Assembly (NCBI GenBank): GCA_963965975.1 | Contig: OZ014413.1 | Span: forward strand, 10,956,601-11,020,600 | From: Xestospongia bergquistia | Lineage: Eukaryota > Porifera > Demospongiae > Haplosclerida > Petrosiidae | Direction of reading: 5' to 3' | DNA: 64,000 bases | Position numbers and translations under genes: made by a program | Shown: positions 19,392 to 32,618 of the stretch, piece after piece | How the letters are laid out: every line of letters starts with the position of its first letter | Position numbering within the stretch: position 1 is the first letter of the stretch | The notes under the pieces: generated by a model | What the model was told of the DNA's origin: nothing | Database searches by the model: none | Seen by the model: only the letters and a program-made list of their open reading frames with translations

Positions 19392-22300
19392 TTATACTCT
19401 TGGTTTTGGTAATGGCAGAGGAGGTCTCTTACTCACTTTAGGTGAGGGATATCTTCCATCTGATCCATTAAAATCATGCTCAGATGATGTACTAAAGTCA
19501 TTTGTACTGGGTGGAGTCTTCAGAGGAGAACATGACTGATTTAAATCTGCTTTAGGAGGTAGAGTCAGTTTTGAAACTTTTGGTTTGGGTAAGAGAGCAG
19601 GAGGTCTCATCTTGTTATCAGTAGGTGTAGTGTTTTGTCTTCCAGCACTGACATGTGAAGGTCTGAGATCATTAGGTGTTTTTGTGGCTGAGGTCTGAGG
19701 AGAGGGTGATCTTGGGTTAGTTAACTTACTTTTTTGAGCTGAGCTTTCATAGTTTGTGGATCTAGGTTTTACTGGTGGTAAAGGTTTGTTAGACTTAGTA
19801 GGTGTGGTCTTCATAATGTCCTCTGATGGTAGAGTGTTTATTAGATCCTTCTCATCAAAAGAAAGGGAATGTCTTACTAACATATCTCCTGAGGATTGAT
19901 CTGAGGATGATCCAGTATCGGATTCAGGATTACGGATTTCTGTTGTCCTGTAAGGTTTTATTCGATGATGTCCTTTACTGCTAGTATCACTGACACTATT
20001 ATAACGTGTAATACCACGACGGTCGCTTTGTCCAGGTATTCGTTTTGGGATGGGGGGAGGAGGTGGACTGTCCCTCTGATTAGGAGGAGAGGAAGGTGGA
20101 GAGGGTGTGTTGCTTTTGCGAGAAGGAGGAAGAGGAGGAGAGGATGTATCCTTTAGGCGTGGGGGAGGAAGAGGAGAGGATGAACCATTTGGACGTGGGG
20201 GAGGAACAGGAGAGGATGAACCATTTGGACGTGGGGGAGGAAGAGGAGGGGAGGAACTATTTGGATGTGGGGGAGGAATAGAAAGGGATAATGGATCTTT
20301 CTTTCTTGGTTTGGAAGGTAATGGCTTTTCTCTTGTAGGTTTGTTTGTTTCATTGGGAGTGGATTCAGGAGATGATTGAACACTGTTAAGAGATCACATG
20401 ACCATCACATGATTATAGTAAACTTACCGTGGAGGAACAGCAGGAGGATGAACAGCGGAGTCATTTGGATGAAGTGAAGGTTTATTATCACGAGGAGGAA
20501 CAGAGGGAGTCAATGAAGGAGAATAGCTATTGATATCAGCACTTTTTCTCTAGAGAGAGAGAGACAGACAGACAGATAGAGATAACAGACAAAATGTTGG
20601 TGAACTGAAAGGAAATTAACACCATAGTTTCATAATAAGAAGGTTACTAATTTCATTTACTGCACAGGAAGGACCAGAACAAACAAGGGCAACTGACCTA
20701 AGTTTAGTGGGGAAGCTATTGAATTAAGTTTAGTATGTAGGGATAGTGAACTACAACACATGTAGCGATACTAAAAGTGGAACTAAACAATAACTACAGA
20801 ATAGTTGAGTAGGAGTATACTGTACTCATTACAATAACATAGTAAGGGGTTAAAATAATAAATAATAACTTACTTCAAATTTCAAATATTCAGCTGGTTC
20901 TTTTATTTCGTTATTGGTAGGTAACTCAAACTAGATAACAAAATGTCTAAAGTTATTTCATTTATTGTTTACTTTTGGAGTGTCTATTACACATAACTAA
21001 CACTTTCAAAGTAAATGATGCCTCCATTTACAGAAACAATCATTGTGTTCATAACTATCTCTTTTCGCACTAACTATAACAGTAAGTCAAACATCTGTGT
21101 GCGTGTTTATGTACATACTTATAGCATTGATTAGATAGAATAGTAATTGAATCAAAGCCATTCTCAAATGTAATGATATTAACAATGTCTCAATTAAGAA
21201 CAGAAACAATTAATCTAATCTTTATAAGGTGAAGAGTTAACCAGAAATGTTTGCCAACATACCTACTGACAATAACTACTACAAACTGTTATTTATGACA
21301 TCTTAGTAATATTAGTTATTGGACACCATCAGTGAAAACATTGTTCATAACAGGGCCACTACTAACCACAACATATCAATAATACATTCTATTACTACAT
21401 TAAACAAAATTTTAGCATTACAAGTACATAATATGTACAGAACTATGTGAAGGTATTTAAGTGTGTACAATGTTTGAAATTATTTTATAATATACATGTT
21501 TAAGAACAATAGTTTTATACTTACTGGAAAAGTGGTAGGCTTTGGTAGACGAGGAGTTCCAATAATAATCTGGGTAGGATAAAATCAATATGGAATATTT
21601 ATTCTTAACAAAGTGGACTTACATCAGTATTAAATTGAACTTCCTCATATTCCATTTGTTCTTCTAACTCATCCTGTCCAATATATTCTGTTTCTGGAGA
21701 CTTTGAAAGTCGTCTGTTAAGTTTCTGTTTAAGTTCATCAAAATCAACTGCCCCCATTGTTGATGATACATTTGGTTCTGATCTTGACTTATGGGATGGC
21801 TGTTGTTGACCTGGTTTTGGAAGCTTCGGAGGTGGAAGGGGTTTTCTAGCAACAGGAGGAGAACCTGCTACATTTGGGATGGCTTCTCTCTTCAATAAAG
21901 AGCTAGTAGCTATGTTGTCCTGCACAGCTTCAATGTGACGTTTGAGACTGGTAGAACGAGTATATCTTCGGGCTGGGAACCAAGTGGTTTGAACATTGCC
22001 TGGTTCATCTTCTATCTCTGTGTACACGCCACCACTTTCATCATCTTCTTGATCATCAGAGAGGACGTACTCAAGACTAGAGTCTGGAGGAGGTACTGGA
22101 AGAGGTCGTTTTTGTATGATAGCATCTTTACTTGAAACAGATAAAGGCTTCATATTTTGTCCATTAGCTTTTATATCTAATTTAGTGGAAAAAACAAGTA
22201 CATCTCTGTCCATTTATCCACCTACTTACCTTCTGGTGTCAATCCAGAAGCTTCAGAGAGATACTTGACCCATTCATTGAGTACAGGAGGACAATCACAG

Positions 22301-22695
22301 TCAAGCCAGTAATCTTTTAATCTTGATTCCTTCATTACTGATAACTTAATAACATTATGACGCTTGCCAATAGTGATAGGAGCCTCCATATCATGACAAT
22401 CTTCAAGATTAAGTGTCCCACAATAATCTTCTGCTTTCTTTTCATAGTTGGTGTAATATTCCAGTATCCCTTTAGACCACAATACGAAGTATCTCTTCTG
22501 CCAGACCTAGAAATGATAATAGAAGATAATAAATACGAGTATGCTTTGATCTATTGTTTTGTTGTTGTTAGCTACTAACTTTTACAGGACCAATTAACTG
22601 TCTTGCTAGCATTATTATTATCAACTTACAGTTACTGAGAGAAGACGATCTTTTGGATGAGCCTTGTGCATATAACCTTCTTTTAGCGGTTCCAT
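19392..22695 (-). CDS. PH-domain, proline-rich docking adaptor
   Basis: Seven exons (22630-22695, 22230-22506, 21623-22176, 21525-21569, 20874-20930, 20428-20549, 19392-20382) sum to 2112 nt, 703 residues, in frame. Residues ~1-115 form a PH domain (EGYMHKAHPKDRLL, VWQKRYFVLW..GILEYY, LNLEDC, then the final-helix tryptophan in NEWVKYLSEASG). The rest is low complexity: acidic YVLSDDQEDDESGG, a possible phospho-tyrosine site VYTEIED, many PPLPPPR-type SH3 ligands, and four repeats of SSPLPPPRPNG (20130-20280). No SH2, PTB or catalytic domain is seen, which separates it from 3BP2 and DOK. Its PH resembles that of the divergent GAB-like neighbour. Likely a membrane-recruited scaffold; the exact orthologue is not identified. 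Confidence 0.82.
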
Positions 22696-23076
22696 AGTGG
22701 TCAGAATCTCACAGTATGTCGATTATCTAATATTTGTTCAAGCTTCGCATTCCAGAGGTGAGAGTCTGAGAGATTGTGAAGGTGTGGCTAGAACAGGATA
22801 TTCTTGTATATTGCAACGAGGAGATTTACTAGAGTATACTAATAATTTACGATGTTCATGTAGCGGTTTAGTTGTAATAACTGAGAGCTTGTGGAGCAGA
22901 TAGCAGTATATTATTTTATATCGTTTTAACGTCTGCAGTGCTGTTTCGTTCTGTATTTTGCTACTAATAGTAGTATATTTTTGCTGTACCTACGCGTTTT
23001 AAGGGTCTAGCAGTGCACAAAGTGAAAGGGAGAGAAGATATAACAAAGAATTAGAGGAGATAACTATATCAGAGTT
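22696..23076. promoter_or_regulatory. Probable shared promoter of two PH adaptors
   Basis: 381 bp between the divergent start codons of the PH adaptor and the GAB-like gene. No clear TATA box or known site was recognised. Confidence 0.4.
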
Positions 23077-23920
23077 ATGGGTGGTGGAGAGATATTGAAG
23101 AAAGGCTGGCTAATCAAGAGTCCTCCTCTTGAGGGAAGTGGCATGAAAGTAAGTGTCTAGTTAGTTAGAACCTCCTTCCTTGTTTTCAAAGCATGCTTTG
23201 AAACGACTATTATCAAAGCTAGCAACACTGTTGTATGATTTCTTCAAGTAGATCAAAGTTATTGTGGGAACGACAAATGAATAGTTTTATTCTTCACTAT
23301 TAATGTACTACAAATATCTATATAAAGTAATTATTAATATTTTCCACTACCAACCTTAACTATTTAGACATGTGTATAATATATTGTTCAAAACAAAATA
23401 GGTGTGTTATATTGGGCTCTTATTGAGAAGGGGTGGATAGCTATTGTGTAACAGAGCCCTTTGGAAAGTAACAGGGCCAGTATATTATGTGTTGTGTTCA
23501 GGTGTTATCAGTCAACATTTTTAATAGCATAACAACATAACATGTTGTATCATTGTATGTTCCTATGACATCATTGTTGAGTATTTATGGTATGGATGTG
23601 ACCTTTTATTTGTTATCAGACAAAAAGTGAGAGAAAGAGAGGAGGTATAATTGTATTATCATATCATCTGTACCTTGTAGATAATACCCTTAAGTTACAC
23701 CTCAGTACATATATCTTATATGTTCCCTAATGTTAGACCTCAGTACATATATCTAATATGTTCCCTAATGTTACACCTCAGTACATATATCTAATATGTT
23801 CCCTAATATTAGACCTCAGTACATATATCTAATATGTTCCCTAATATTAGACCTCAGTACATATATCTACCCTAACATTAGACCTCAGTATATACATATA
23901 CATACCCACCAAAATTAGTT

Positions 23921-23975
<55 letters not shown>

Positions 23976-26900
23976 TTCAGACATGTTTAGGATTATGATA
24001 ATTGCTTTACTGGAACATGAAATCACTGGTGTGTAAAAGCATTTGATGGTTATCTTCATAGAGAAGGTGTTTACTTAAATGTTTAGGAATGCAATAAACT
24101 TGAAAAAGCAGACATATTTTAAACAATTTAATGATGTGTATAAGATGTCTAGAGCTGCAGTGTGAAGGTGAATAAGATCAAAGACTAAGTTAGAAGTTAG
24201 GTATAAATAAGAAAGAGATCAAAGTCACATTTGTCCTAACTCTAGTCTATTAGACAAACTCTGTGTATCTATGTCTCTCTAGTGTTAGGCCTATGTTTGT
24301 ATAACACTACTCATTGTAATCCCCAGGGCTTATATGGAATAATATTCTAATGTAAACTCTTAACTATACATGCTAATGTTATTATTTGTTGTTACGACAA
24401 CTAGAATTAGCAAACTAACTGATAAACTGTTATTCATTACTTTAATTCTATTACATTGACCACCTTGTCTCCATGTGATTATTGGTGTATCAAAATTATT
24501 ACAAGCACTTCAATAGAAATAGTTATTTTCAATGGAATCAGTAGTATCTATATAATGTAGATAAATCAACAGCTGCTACTCTAATTCTCACTAAGTAGAC
24601 ACTTTTCTTATTTTCACTTCAGTCTCATTAACTGTCATAATATACAATTTATTATTTATCAAGTAATTAAGTCATTGCTAGCAATAAACTCATGCTAGTT
24701 ATAAATGAAACAATAGCATTAATTAAATAATTAAATTATTAATTCCTAGTATTACAGCTGTCACTATTATATGTACAATATTAATTCCTAGTATTACAGC
24801 TGTCACTATTATATGTACAATATTAATTCCTAGTATTACAGCTGTCACTATTATATGTACTGTTATATTTAGTTAGTACAAAGACACTTATAAGATGATG
24901 ATATAATATTATCAAAGACTACTGCCATTAGTCCAAGTGTTTGATGTTAACTAGTATTACTTGTACATACCAGCTGGATCCAAATGTTAGTAATTGTTAT
25001 AAACTAACACTAGATTATATAATAATATTGTTTCACTTTTGAGCTGCTTTTTCTAAATTAATCTTATTGAATAGGGGCGTCCTCTTTCTTAAGACCATGT
25101 ATATAAATCACTTTATAGTACATTAGTTATCTTAATAAAGACACTACACTACATATACCTTATATAGAAGGTAAAATGAAACTGTTACTTAATATTACAA
25201 ATAATAGTAATTCCTGTTATATGACTTGAGTTGTTATTTGACACTATTATATTATGCAATCTATTGTTATTGTTGCTTGTCTAGACTCCGTTATATCACT
25301 GAATATCCTGTCTATTATTAGCTGTTATTTTGCACATTGTCAGTATACAATACTTATTAATGACTCTCTTGTGTTCACACATTGCATTAAATTTCACAGC
25401 AGTCCCCTGTTGGCCACTTCTTGTTATTGTAGCTAGAAACTTCTTATTAGTGTCATCTTGTGGTCATGTGACCTTTTACTAACAGGTCTGCTACTTTGTA
25501 GAGTGCATGTGAATATCATGTGACTTGCAGCCATATGCAATATGGTTACGTTTGAAGATGTTAGTATCATGTTCATAATGTGTTTAAGTACAATAAATGA
25601 ATCGTGCGACAAGTATATATAGATCAGGTGATAATCATATGACTTAAACGTGTGTTAGACATTTAAGTAATCTTGAGTCATCAAAAGTGAATGTGACAGT
25701 TATTATAACGAAAAACAACGGATTTGTTAAGTCATATCAAACAATATAAGTTATGACTACTTACTAGAAATATTTCCCCTTGTCAGTTGTAGACATCTTT
25801 ATATCATTACAAGTAGACATAAGTTATCAGTTTGTAGACACCTCTACATCACAGCTCAATAGTGTAACTTACATTGTCAAAGACAATCAACAGATAGACA
25901 AATCATTGACTAATGACTTGTTAAAATTACAAACTAGTTATTGCATAACTGACATTTACAAATGATGGTTGTTCTAATGTAATAAGATGTATATAGATAC
26001 ATTCTATGCTACATCCAATAAAGAAAGGGTGTATAAAGGAAAGAATATGTAATTTTTATAAAGATTGCGTAACATTTGAATGATCTTTGTAACCAGACAA
26101 CATCATTACTACCTCAAGTACAGAGTGTATAAACTAGACAACCACCGTTAATGCATGTAGTCAACATGTCCCAAGACACTCTAGATTATTATTATATATT
26201 AATGTTCATTTTGGTACTTGCTGTATAAATTAAAATCTTTCTCTCTCTCTTGTTTTCAGAGTTGGCGTAAACGATGGTTTTGTTTACGTTCTAGTAAAAT
26301 ACTTGAATATTATAAAAGTGAAACGGGTGATTTAAAAGGTGTGATCAATTTAGAGGACTGTATTATAGTCCACTCGGCATTATTTCACAAAAAACATAAA
26401 CATGTTTTTGATATAACTACACGTGACAGGACTTATTATCTGGTAGCACCCTCGGCTGATGAAATGCACAGTTGGGTAGCTATGTTATGCCAAGTTTGTG
26501 AATTCACTTCCACTAGTGTTGTTACCAGTGAGGGTAAGATAGTTATATTAATTCAATAACAAATAATTCACTGTCATATTGTAATTCAATTTATGCAGAA
26601 AGAAGTCCTGGGATTGAGAACATGTCTCCTGGAAGTAAACGCCACTCAGCCACTCTTCCTAACCACACGTCAATCCGTGCCTCTCCCCTCCCTCTGCTAC
26701 CCTCGTCTGAAGAACAGGATGTAAGTGGTAAGCATGATCCTCTCAAGGTCTCGTCATCAGAGGCTACTAGTAATGTATTGAAACCTGTTAAGCTGAGCGT
26801 TGAGGTACCTCCTGGTACATCATTTACTCAAGCATTAGCTGCTAAAGGATATGGGAGTAGTAAGACAATGTCTTCTGTTCGCAGATCTACTGAGAGTACT

Positions 26901-28131
26901 GGCACACCATCTAGACTGTCTGGTGATCAGAAGGACGTCATAAGTGCTGGTTACTATGTCCCACGTCCTCCTGATGGACCTGGTTATCTTGAGAGTATTG
27001 GTTTTCAAGTGTATGATGTTCCTACTAATAACTCTCCAGCTGTTTCTTTAGCATCTTGTCCTACTGGGGTACCAGACTGGTATGATATCCCTCGCTCTCT
27101 AACTGTAGCTAACAACCCTACTTGTACACTCCACTCGGAACGTGCTCAAACTTTATCTAATGGTTACATGGTCCCAAGATTATTGACAAAGACCAGTGTT
27201 GCTCCTATTCCAAACTATGACTATCCACCTCCTCCTCGTGTAGCAGAATGGGCCACACCCCCTAGCAACATGTATGATGTTCCACCACCTCCAAAACCTG
27301 TTGAATCTAGCTCTATTTCTTATCAAACATATGATGTCCCTCCTCCACCAAGACCACTGGACTCCTCCACACCTCCCAGATCTCTTGATACCGTCACTAG
27401 TTCTTCATCTTCCTCCCCCAATCAAGACTTTCCTCTTCCTCAAAGGTCAACCACACCTCCCAATCAGCGTCGTTCAGTCCTCTTGCAAAATGAGGGAGGA
27501 GTCATTGTTAAACGTGACTCTGTTGATGCACCATTCCATGAATATGTTAACATTAGAATAGTTGAAAATATGCCTCCCCCTATAGATCGTACAACCAAAC
27601 CTTGTCCACCCAAAATTGACCGTTCCACAAAACCAGGTCGAAATAGCGAGGGACCATCTGATTCTCCTGATGGCTCACCTCCTGACTTAGACAGCAAGCA
27701 TGACAGCATTATTAGTGAAGAAACAGAGGAATTGTTTTCTCCTCGGGATATTCCAAGACTGACAAGTCGATCTGTTCACTATTGTCAGATAGAGTTTGAG
27801 AAAATACATCGTAAACCTGTTCCCACTCCTCGTACTAAGTTACCAAGCTCATCTCCACCTACTGCCAATACTAATGTTAATTATATTGATGTTGATATTA
27901 CAGCGCTAACAGCATTGAGTATGAGCAGAGAAGAAGATAGTAACATTGATGTACCAGCAAATGAAACAGAGAATGTTAGTTTGAGTGAACCAGTAGAACA
28001 AGAGAGTTCTATAAAATATTGTGAAAATGAATCTGATATCGACAGTGATGAGGTGAGTGGTCTGTTAATATAATAAATATTTGATTCATTATTTTTTATT
28101 TTTAACTTAGTCTCTGGAGATTCAGAGATAA
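23077..28131 (+). CDS. GAB: GRB2-associated binder (GAB)-type docking protein
   Basis: Four exons (23077-23148, 26260-26533, 26599-28052, 28111-28131) give 1821 nt, 606 residues. The N-terminal PH domain (MGGGEILKKGWLIKSPP, SWRKRWFCLRSSKILEYY, HVFDITTRDRTYYLVAPSAD, MHSWVAMLCQVCEF) follows GAB1/2 closely. The tail carries tyrosine motifs typical of GAB: YDVPPPP repeats and YMVPR, a GRB2/SH3-type KPVPTPRTK, and late sites VNYIDVDITALTAL and YCENESDID, comparable to GAB1 sites that bind CRK, PI3K and SHP2. It would link receptor tyrosine kinases to RAS/PI3K pathways at the membrane. Intron 1 is 3.1 kb, by far the longest in this gene-dense half. If the last donor is not used, the protein ends VSGLLI instead of SLEIQR. 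Confidence 0.92.
23685..23892. repeat. ~39-bp minisatellite in GAB intron 1
   Basis: Five copies of a unit containing cctcagtacatatatctaat and atgttccctaatgttaga. Confidence 0.93.
23920..23974. repeat. (TG)n microsatellite
   Basis: About 27 TG dinucleotides, nearly uninterrupted, in GAB intron 1. Confidence 0.98.
24735..24862. repeat. 42-bp tandem repeat, three copies
   Basis: Three almost identical copies of a unit with tattaattcctagtattaca and gctgtcactattatatgtac. The remaining GAB intron 1 sequence (23149-26259) shows no gene. Confidence 0.93.
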
Positions 28132-28759
28132 CCCAACGCACAAACCGTTTTACAAGTTAGCTATAGAGGAAGTAATGATAATTTTAGAGCCACAACATTA
28201 ATGGCAGAATATTAGTCAATGTTTGGTCTATCACTGTCACTACTGCCAAATCTGTGACATATGTTGGCAAGACAACATGTATATGTACACGATATGAGAG
28301 GGTGTATACATATTGTGACATATGTTGGCAAGACAACATTGTATATGTACATGATATGTGGGGTGTATACCTATTGTGACATATGTTGGCAAGACAACAT
28401 TGTATTGTATATGTACACGATGTGTGGGAATATATACCTATTGTGAGTAGTGTGGGTGATGAGGTCAAACAGACTATTGATATCCTGCTATATCATGTTT
28501 TGTGGTTTTTAAATATATCATTACTTATCATTACTTGTTTGTTTGTTTGTAAACATTATCATAATATCACTATTATAACAATACATATATTTAATATAGA
28601 TTATTCATCTGGTTCATACACTGTTAATTATTACTGGTTATTATTTTAATATGTTATTATTAATATGTGTAATGTTTTTAATTCCATTTCCAATAATTAA
28701 AAAATGACATTAATATTTTTGAGGATTGTGTTCAAACTTAGTTAAATTAATCAGGTTCT
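28132..28759. other. Spacer GAB / HSP70-A with 3 x ~61-bp repeat
   Basis: Convergent spacer. Between about 28253 and 28445 there are three copies of a unit with tgacatatgttggcaagaca and tatatgtacacgatatg. The stretch from about 28520 is duplicated at 57460-57690 beside HSP70-F, marking the edge of the duplicated region. Confidence 0.8.
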
Positions 28760-30655
28760 TTATTGTAATTGATCAGAGGGTATACAAACTCTCTCTATCT
28801 CTTTTTTACGATGTTCAAACACTTCTATCTTAGCATCACTGTTCTCATCACGACTAAGCCAGTCAATAATTTCAGTACATCTTTCCAAAGCTATCTTTCG
28901 AGCCTCTATTTCTCTATATCTTATTTTGCCTTCTTCTATTGCACTCTTCATAGATATAGCATAGCTCTCTAACTCATTCATAGCAGTAACACGTTTTTTC
29001 TCCTTCAAATCATCTTCTTTGTACTTTCTAGCATCACAAGTCATTTGATATAGTTCCTCTGCAGTGAATCTGACATTGTCATTTGTGGTCATTTTGCTCT
29101 CTCTGCCACTTGATTTCTCAACAGCACGCACAGTAAGAACACCAGGCCTATCAATATCAAAGGTCACTTCAATTAAATTATCCATGCTGTGAAGTTCACT
29201 TTTAGACTCTAATTCTGTTAATTTTCCTGGGGGAACACCAGGTAATTTTAATTCTCCCAATAAATTGTTGTTTGCCACCATTGCTCTTTCTCCTTCATAG
29301 ATCTTGATAGTCATCGAGGTTTGGCTATCAGACCATAATGTGTCAGTGGTCTGGTTATCTGAGCTAATAGTAAAGTTTTGTATTGCTTTCTTGGGAATGG
29401 TGGAGTTTCGCTTAACGAGAGCTGTCATGACACCACCAGCTGTCTCAATACCAAGAGAAATTGGAGCAACATCAAGAAGCAAGAGATCTTGGACTTCTTC
29501 ACTTTTATCACCACTCAAAATGGCAGCCTGGATAGCTGCTCCATAGGCAACAGCTTCATCTGGATTGATGGATTTGTTGAGTTCTTTACCGTTGAAGAAA
29601 TCTTGTAAGAGTTTTTGGATCTTTGGGATACGAGTGGAACCTCCTACCAGTACAATATCATGTATTTGACCTTTGTCAAACTTGGCATCTCTGAGAGCTT
29701 TCTCAACTGGTTCCAGTGTCCTTCGTAAAAGATCAGCACAGAGTTCTTCAAAACAAGCTCTAGTGATGGTAGTATAGAAATCAATTCCTTCAAAGAGAGA
29801 ATCAATTTCAATTGAAGCCTGAGCACTTGAAGATAGAGTTCTCTTGGCACGTTCACAAGCCGTTCGAAGTCGTTGGACAGATCTAGCATTTCCGCTAATG
29901 TCCTTCTTGTTCTTACGTTTGAACTCCTGGATAAAGTGGTTCACCATACGATTATCAAAGTCCTCACCACCAAGATGGGTGTCACCAGAGGTAGCTTTAA
30001 TATCAAATATTCCATCTTCAATTGTTAGCACAGATACATCAATGGTACCACCTCCTAAATCAAAAATGAGTACATTTCGTTCACATCCAATTTCCTTGTC
30101 TAAACCATAGGCAATGGCTGCTGCTGTGGGTCCACTGATGATACGTAGAATGTCAATTCCAGCAATTGTTCCAGCATCCTTGATTGCTTGACGTTGGGAA
30201 TAGTTAAAGTAGGCAGGGACAGTGACCACAGCATTATGAATAGTCTTCCCCAAATATGCTTCGGCTATTTCTATCATTTTAGTCAGCACCATTGATGAAA
30301 TCTCTTCTGGATAGAAGGTCTTTGTCTCTCCCCTGTATTCCACTTGGATTTTTGGTTGACCTTCAGCATCAACCACATGAAAGGGCCAGTGTTTGCGATC
30401 TGCTTGAACTGTTGTGTTTTTAAATTGTCGACCAATCAAACGTTTTGCACCAAAGACAGTATTGTGTGGGTTCATGGCAACTTGGTTTTTTGCAGCATTA
30501 CCAATAAGTCGTTCTGTTTCAGTAAATGCAACATAGCTAGGAGTTGTGTTGTTACCTTGGTCATTAGGAATTATCTCCACTTTACCATGACGGAAAATTC
30601 CCACACAAGAGTTACTTGTCCCTAGATCAATACCAATAGCTAGACCCTCAGACAT
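28760..30655 (-). CDS. HSP70-A, cytosolic-type chaperone, divergent C-terminus
   Basis: Single-exon 631-residue HSP70. The ATPase domain is complete: [15 protein letters not shown] (phosphate 1), [15 protein letters not shown] (phosphate 2) and [17 protein letters not shown] (adenosine). The substrate domain keeps the canonical [18 protein letters not shown] arch but then diverges ([35 protein letters not shown]). The lid is shortened and ends [11 protein letters not shown], so the Gly-rich tail and EEVD co-chaperone tag are absent. Its start is preceded by a 3' splice site (tttttag|gttcaaag), so it has an untranslated leader exon. It belongs to the cluster with C, D and E, and its lid is the closest relative of the lids in pseudogenes B and F. 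Confidence 0.93.
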   Translation of the reverse strand: MSEGLAIGIDLGTSNSCVGIFRHGKVEIIPNDQGNNTTPSYVAFTETERLIGNAAKNQVAMNPHNTVFGAKRLIGRQFKNTTVQADRKHWPFHVVDAEGQPKIQVEYRGETKTFYPEEISSMVLTKMIEIAEAYLGKTIHNAVVTVPAYFNYSQRQAIKDAGTIAGIDILRIISGPTAAAIAYGLDKEIGCERNVLIFDLGGGTIDVSVLTIEDGIFDIKATSGDTHLGGEDFDNRMVNHFIQEFKRKNKKDISGNARSVQRLRTACERAKRTLSSSAQASIEIDSLFEGIDFYTTITRACFEELCADLLRRTLEPVEKALRDAKFDKGQIHDIVLVGGSTRIPKIQKLLQDFFNGKELNKSINPDEAVAYGAAIQAAILSGDKSEEVQDLLLLDVAPISLGIETAGGVMTALVKRNSTIPKKAIQNFTISSDNQTTDTLWSDSQTSMTIKIYEGERAMVANNNLLGELKLPGVPPGKLTELESKSELHSMDNLIEVTFDIDRPGVLTVRAVEKSSGRESKMTTNDNVRFTAEELYQMTCDARKYKEDDLKEKKRVTAMNELESYAISMKSAIEEGKIRYREIEARKIALERCTEIIDWLSRDENSDAKIEVFEHRKKEIERVCIPSDQLQ

Positions 30656-31480
30656 TTATACTGAGACACTTTGAACCTAAAAATAGATACACATAGAATG
30701 GTATTTATTTTGTGATCAATAAACCTATTCCTTCATGTAACAGCTTACAAAGCAATTTGCTATGTAAGCTGTTACATATATTACATTACAATGTTGCATG
30801 TTGTATATTTGCTATGAATACTAATTTTAGAAAGTGTCTTTTCTTATTTTTATTAAGTTAGGGATTAGGAAGGTTTATGATCAACATTAATCTTGATACC
30901 AGACATTTCAGTAGGAGGATCTGGCACCAGACTATATTAAGGTCTAGGTCCATTGTTAACGGTGTGATCATGTGATCAGTTACACACAGAAATGGTCAAT
31001 AATTCATGTCATTTGACATTTCTAATTTCTTTAACATTATAAACAAATGTTGTATAACATACTGTGGTATAATATAAGTGTGCTAGTATATGTTATATAC
31101 ATTTATTCATATAATGACACGATTGATATTGATCATTTAATTAGTGACTTAATGCTGTATCTAGGTAGTTTTGCTTTAATGTATGAAATCAATATTAATA
31201 TATAGACCCTAACAATCGAACAAAACTGTATTATTTTTTCACATTAAAGTAGGTTTTTCTCTACTAGCTACCTACATGTAGACATATTGTATTTTCAAAA
31301 CATATTCAATTAACCAACGAACTAACCAGTACTTTTTACAGTAAAATTACCATTAATATATATTAAAATTATTTTAATCAATAAATATATCCATGAATGC
31401 ACAGCTAATTACATTATAATCCACTTACATGGACTCAGGTTTTGTGGTGAAATCTTTGAGCTACGCCTACTCGGCAATAA
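30656..31480 (-). promoter_or_regulatory. HSP70-A leader intron and 5' region
   Basis: Read on the minus strand, a leader exon near 31434-31470 ends cctgagtccat|gtaagtgg, and an intron of about 760 nt runs to tttttag just before the start codon. The same arrangement is conserved upstream of HSP70-C and HSP70-E. A common leader is inferred from this conservation. I found no clear run of heat-shock elements. Confidence 0.5.
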
Positions 31481-31679
31481 TACGGTTTGCCTACGGATAC
31501 CGTAATTCTAATTAAACAAACATTGCGAATTTACAAATTACAAGACAATAGCTACTGGACCAAAAAGGGACTGAAAGAATCTTAAGTAATGATGAAGGAT
31601 TTTAAGGTAAATGATGATTAAAATAGTGTACAATTTAACATTAAGGAGAGTAAAGATTAAAAAATTCATAAGTCAACGT

Positions 31680-31960
31680 GTTGAGACATGCCTGCTACAT
31701 ACTAATAGTCTGATAAAGAGATTACATCACTGCTAAATCTTTCTTTTGAGTTCCTTAATGTGCTGATCTTTCTCTATAGCTTTCTTTCTCTGATGAGGTG
31801 GACAATGCATAATCATACATGAACTGGTTTACTACTACTATATAGTGATGTAATGTGTTGTTAGTATGATATTCTTACTGTAGCTCATAAGTGTTTCTTG
31901 GTTACAAACGTGATCATGACACGTGTAATTGTCAGGAGTGTGTGCATGTTTTGGTACAGT
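31680..31960. repeat. Duplicated segment S (copy 1)
   Basis: The segment with gttgagacatgcctgctaca, tctgatgaggtggacaatgc and atcatacatgaactggttta recurs at about 44160-44345 and 63430-63620, always on the far side of an HSP70 leader. It is part of the locus duplication unit; no function is seen. Confidence 0.85.
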
Positions 31961-32618
31961 ACATGACAAATGTATCCATATAGAGTATATGTCACACTGA
32001 ATCCAGTTGATTTCAACATTGATGTAGTATCTGTCATTCTTCTTTCAGCAAGCATCATAAAATAGAGGCACTTCTTTTGCAATTTTTGTTCCACACAGAT
32101 GATGTCTTAGATAATGTTTGTGGTTGTCTTTTCTTTTTATTGAAAGAATTTTCATTACCTTTCACTGTTTGATTTGGCAGAAGTTTTCTTTTAACTGGGA
32201 GGACTTTGTTGTCTTCTAAAAGCTTCAAGCATTGTGACAGCTGCCTGCACACATGTTTAATGACCGTCTGTATAACATGTAGTCTGCTACATTTTCTAAT
32301 TGCCATTTCTAAAGTGTCTATTTTAAGTAGTAGTGCTTCTTTTGCTGCTTCTAAACTTGTTTTGTTTACTTTTGGAAGAGAGTACATCAATCAAAATGAA
32401 TAGTCAGTATCTATTGGTGTTCTGTCTATACACACAACGCTGTCTATAGTTTCCATATGTACTGTTATATGTTCACATAGCATGTAGAGTAGTATCTGAA
32501 CATGTTCATGTGTAATCACATGGACACACTTGACAGTCACTTCACATAAATTTAGCTTTCCAGTAACTTTTCTATTACATAATGTGTGTCTGGTATATTT
32601 AGAGATCATACTTTTCAT
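31885..32618 (-). pseudogene. Degenerate helical exons of unknown family (segment T, copy 1)
   Basis: Minus-strand open frames here (75, 111 and 69 codons) include a helical stretch, SLEAAKEALLLKIDTLEMAI then RKCSRLHVIQTVIKHVCRQL, and a frame with MLAERRMTDTT. The same material, with frame breaks, recurs at 52385-52700, and the 5'-most part at 44370-44564. In copy 2 it leads straight into a linker exon (EDEIPSKKLFEY) like exon 8 of the Death-HSP70 gene, so these may be worn exons of that family. No known domain was recognised. Listed as pseudogene because no complete gene can be built. Confidence 0.4.

Noticed and set aside
29304-30625. Plus-strand open frames inside HSP70-A, and similar ones in C, D and E
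   Set aside because: Antisense shadows of highly conserved HSP70 coding sequence; they recur at the same positions in every copy.
30656-31480. Array of heat-shock elements upstream of HSP70-A
   Set aside because: Only scattered GAA/TTC pairs without correct spacing were seen; not reported as a feature.
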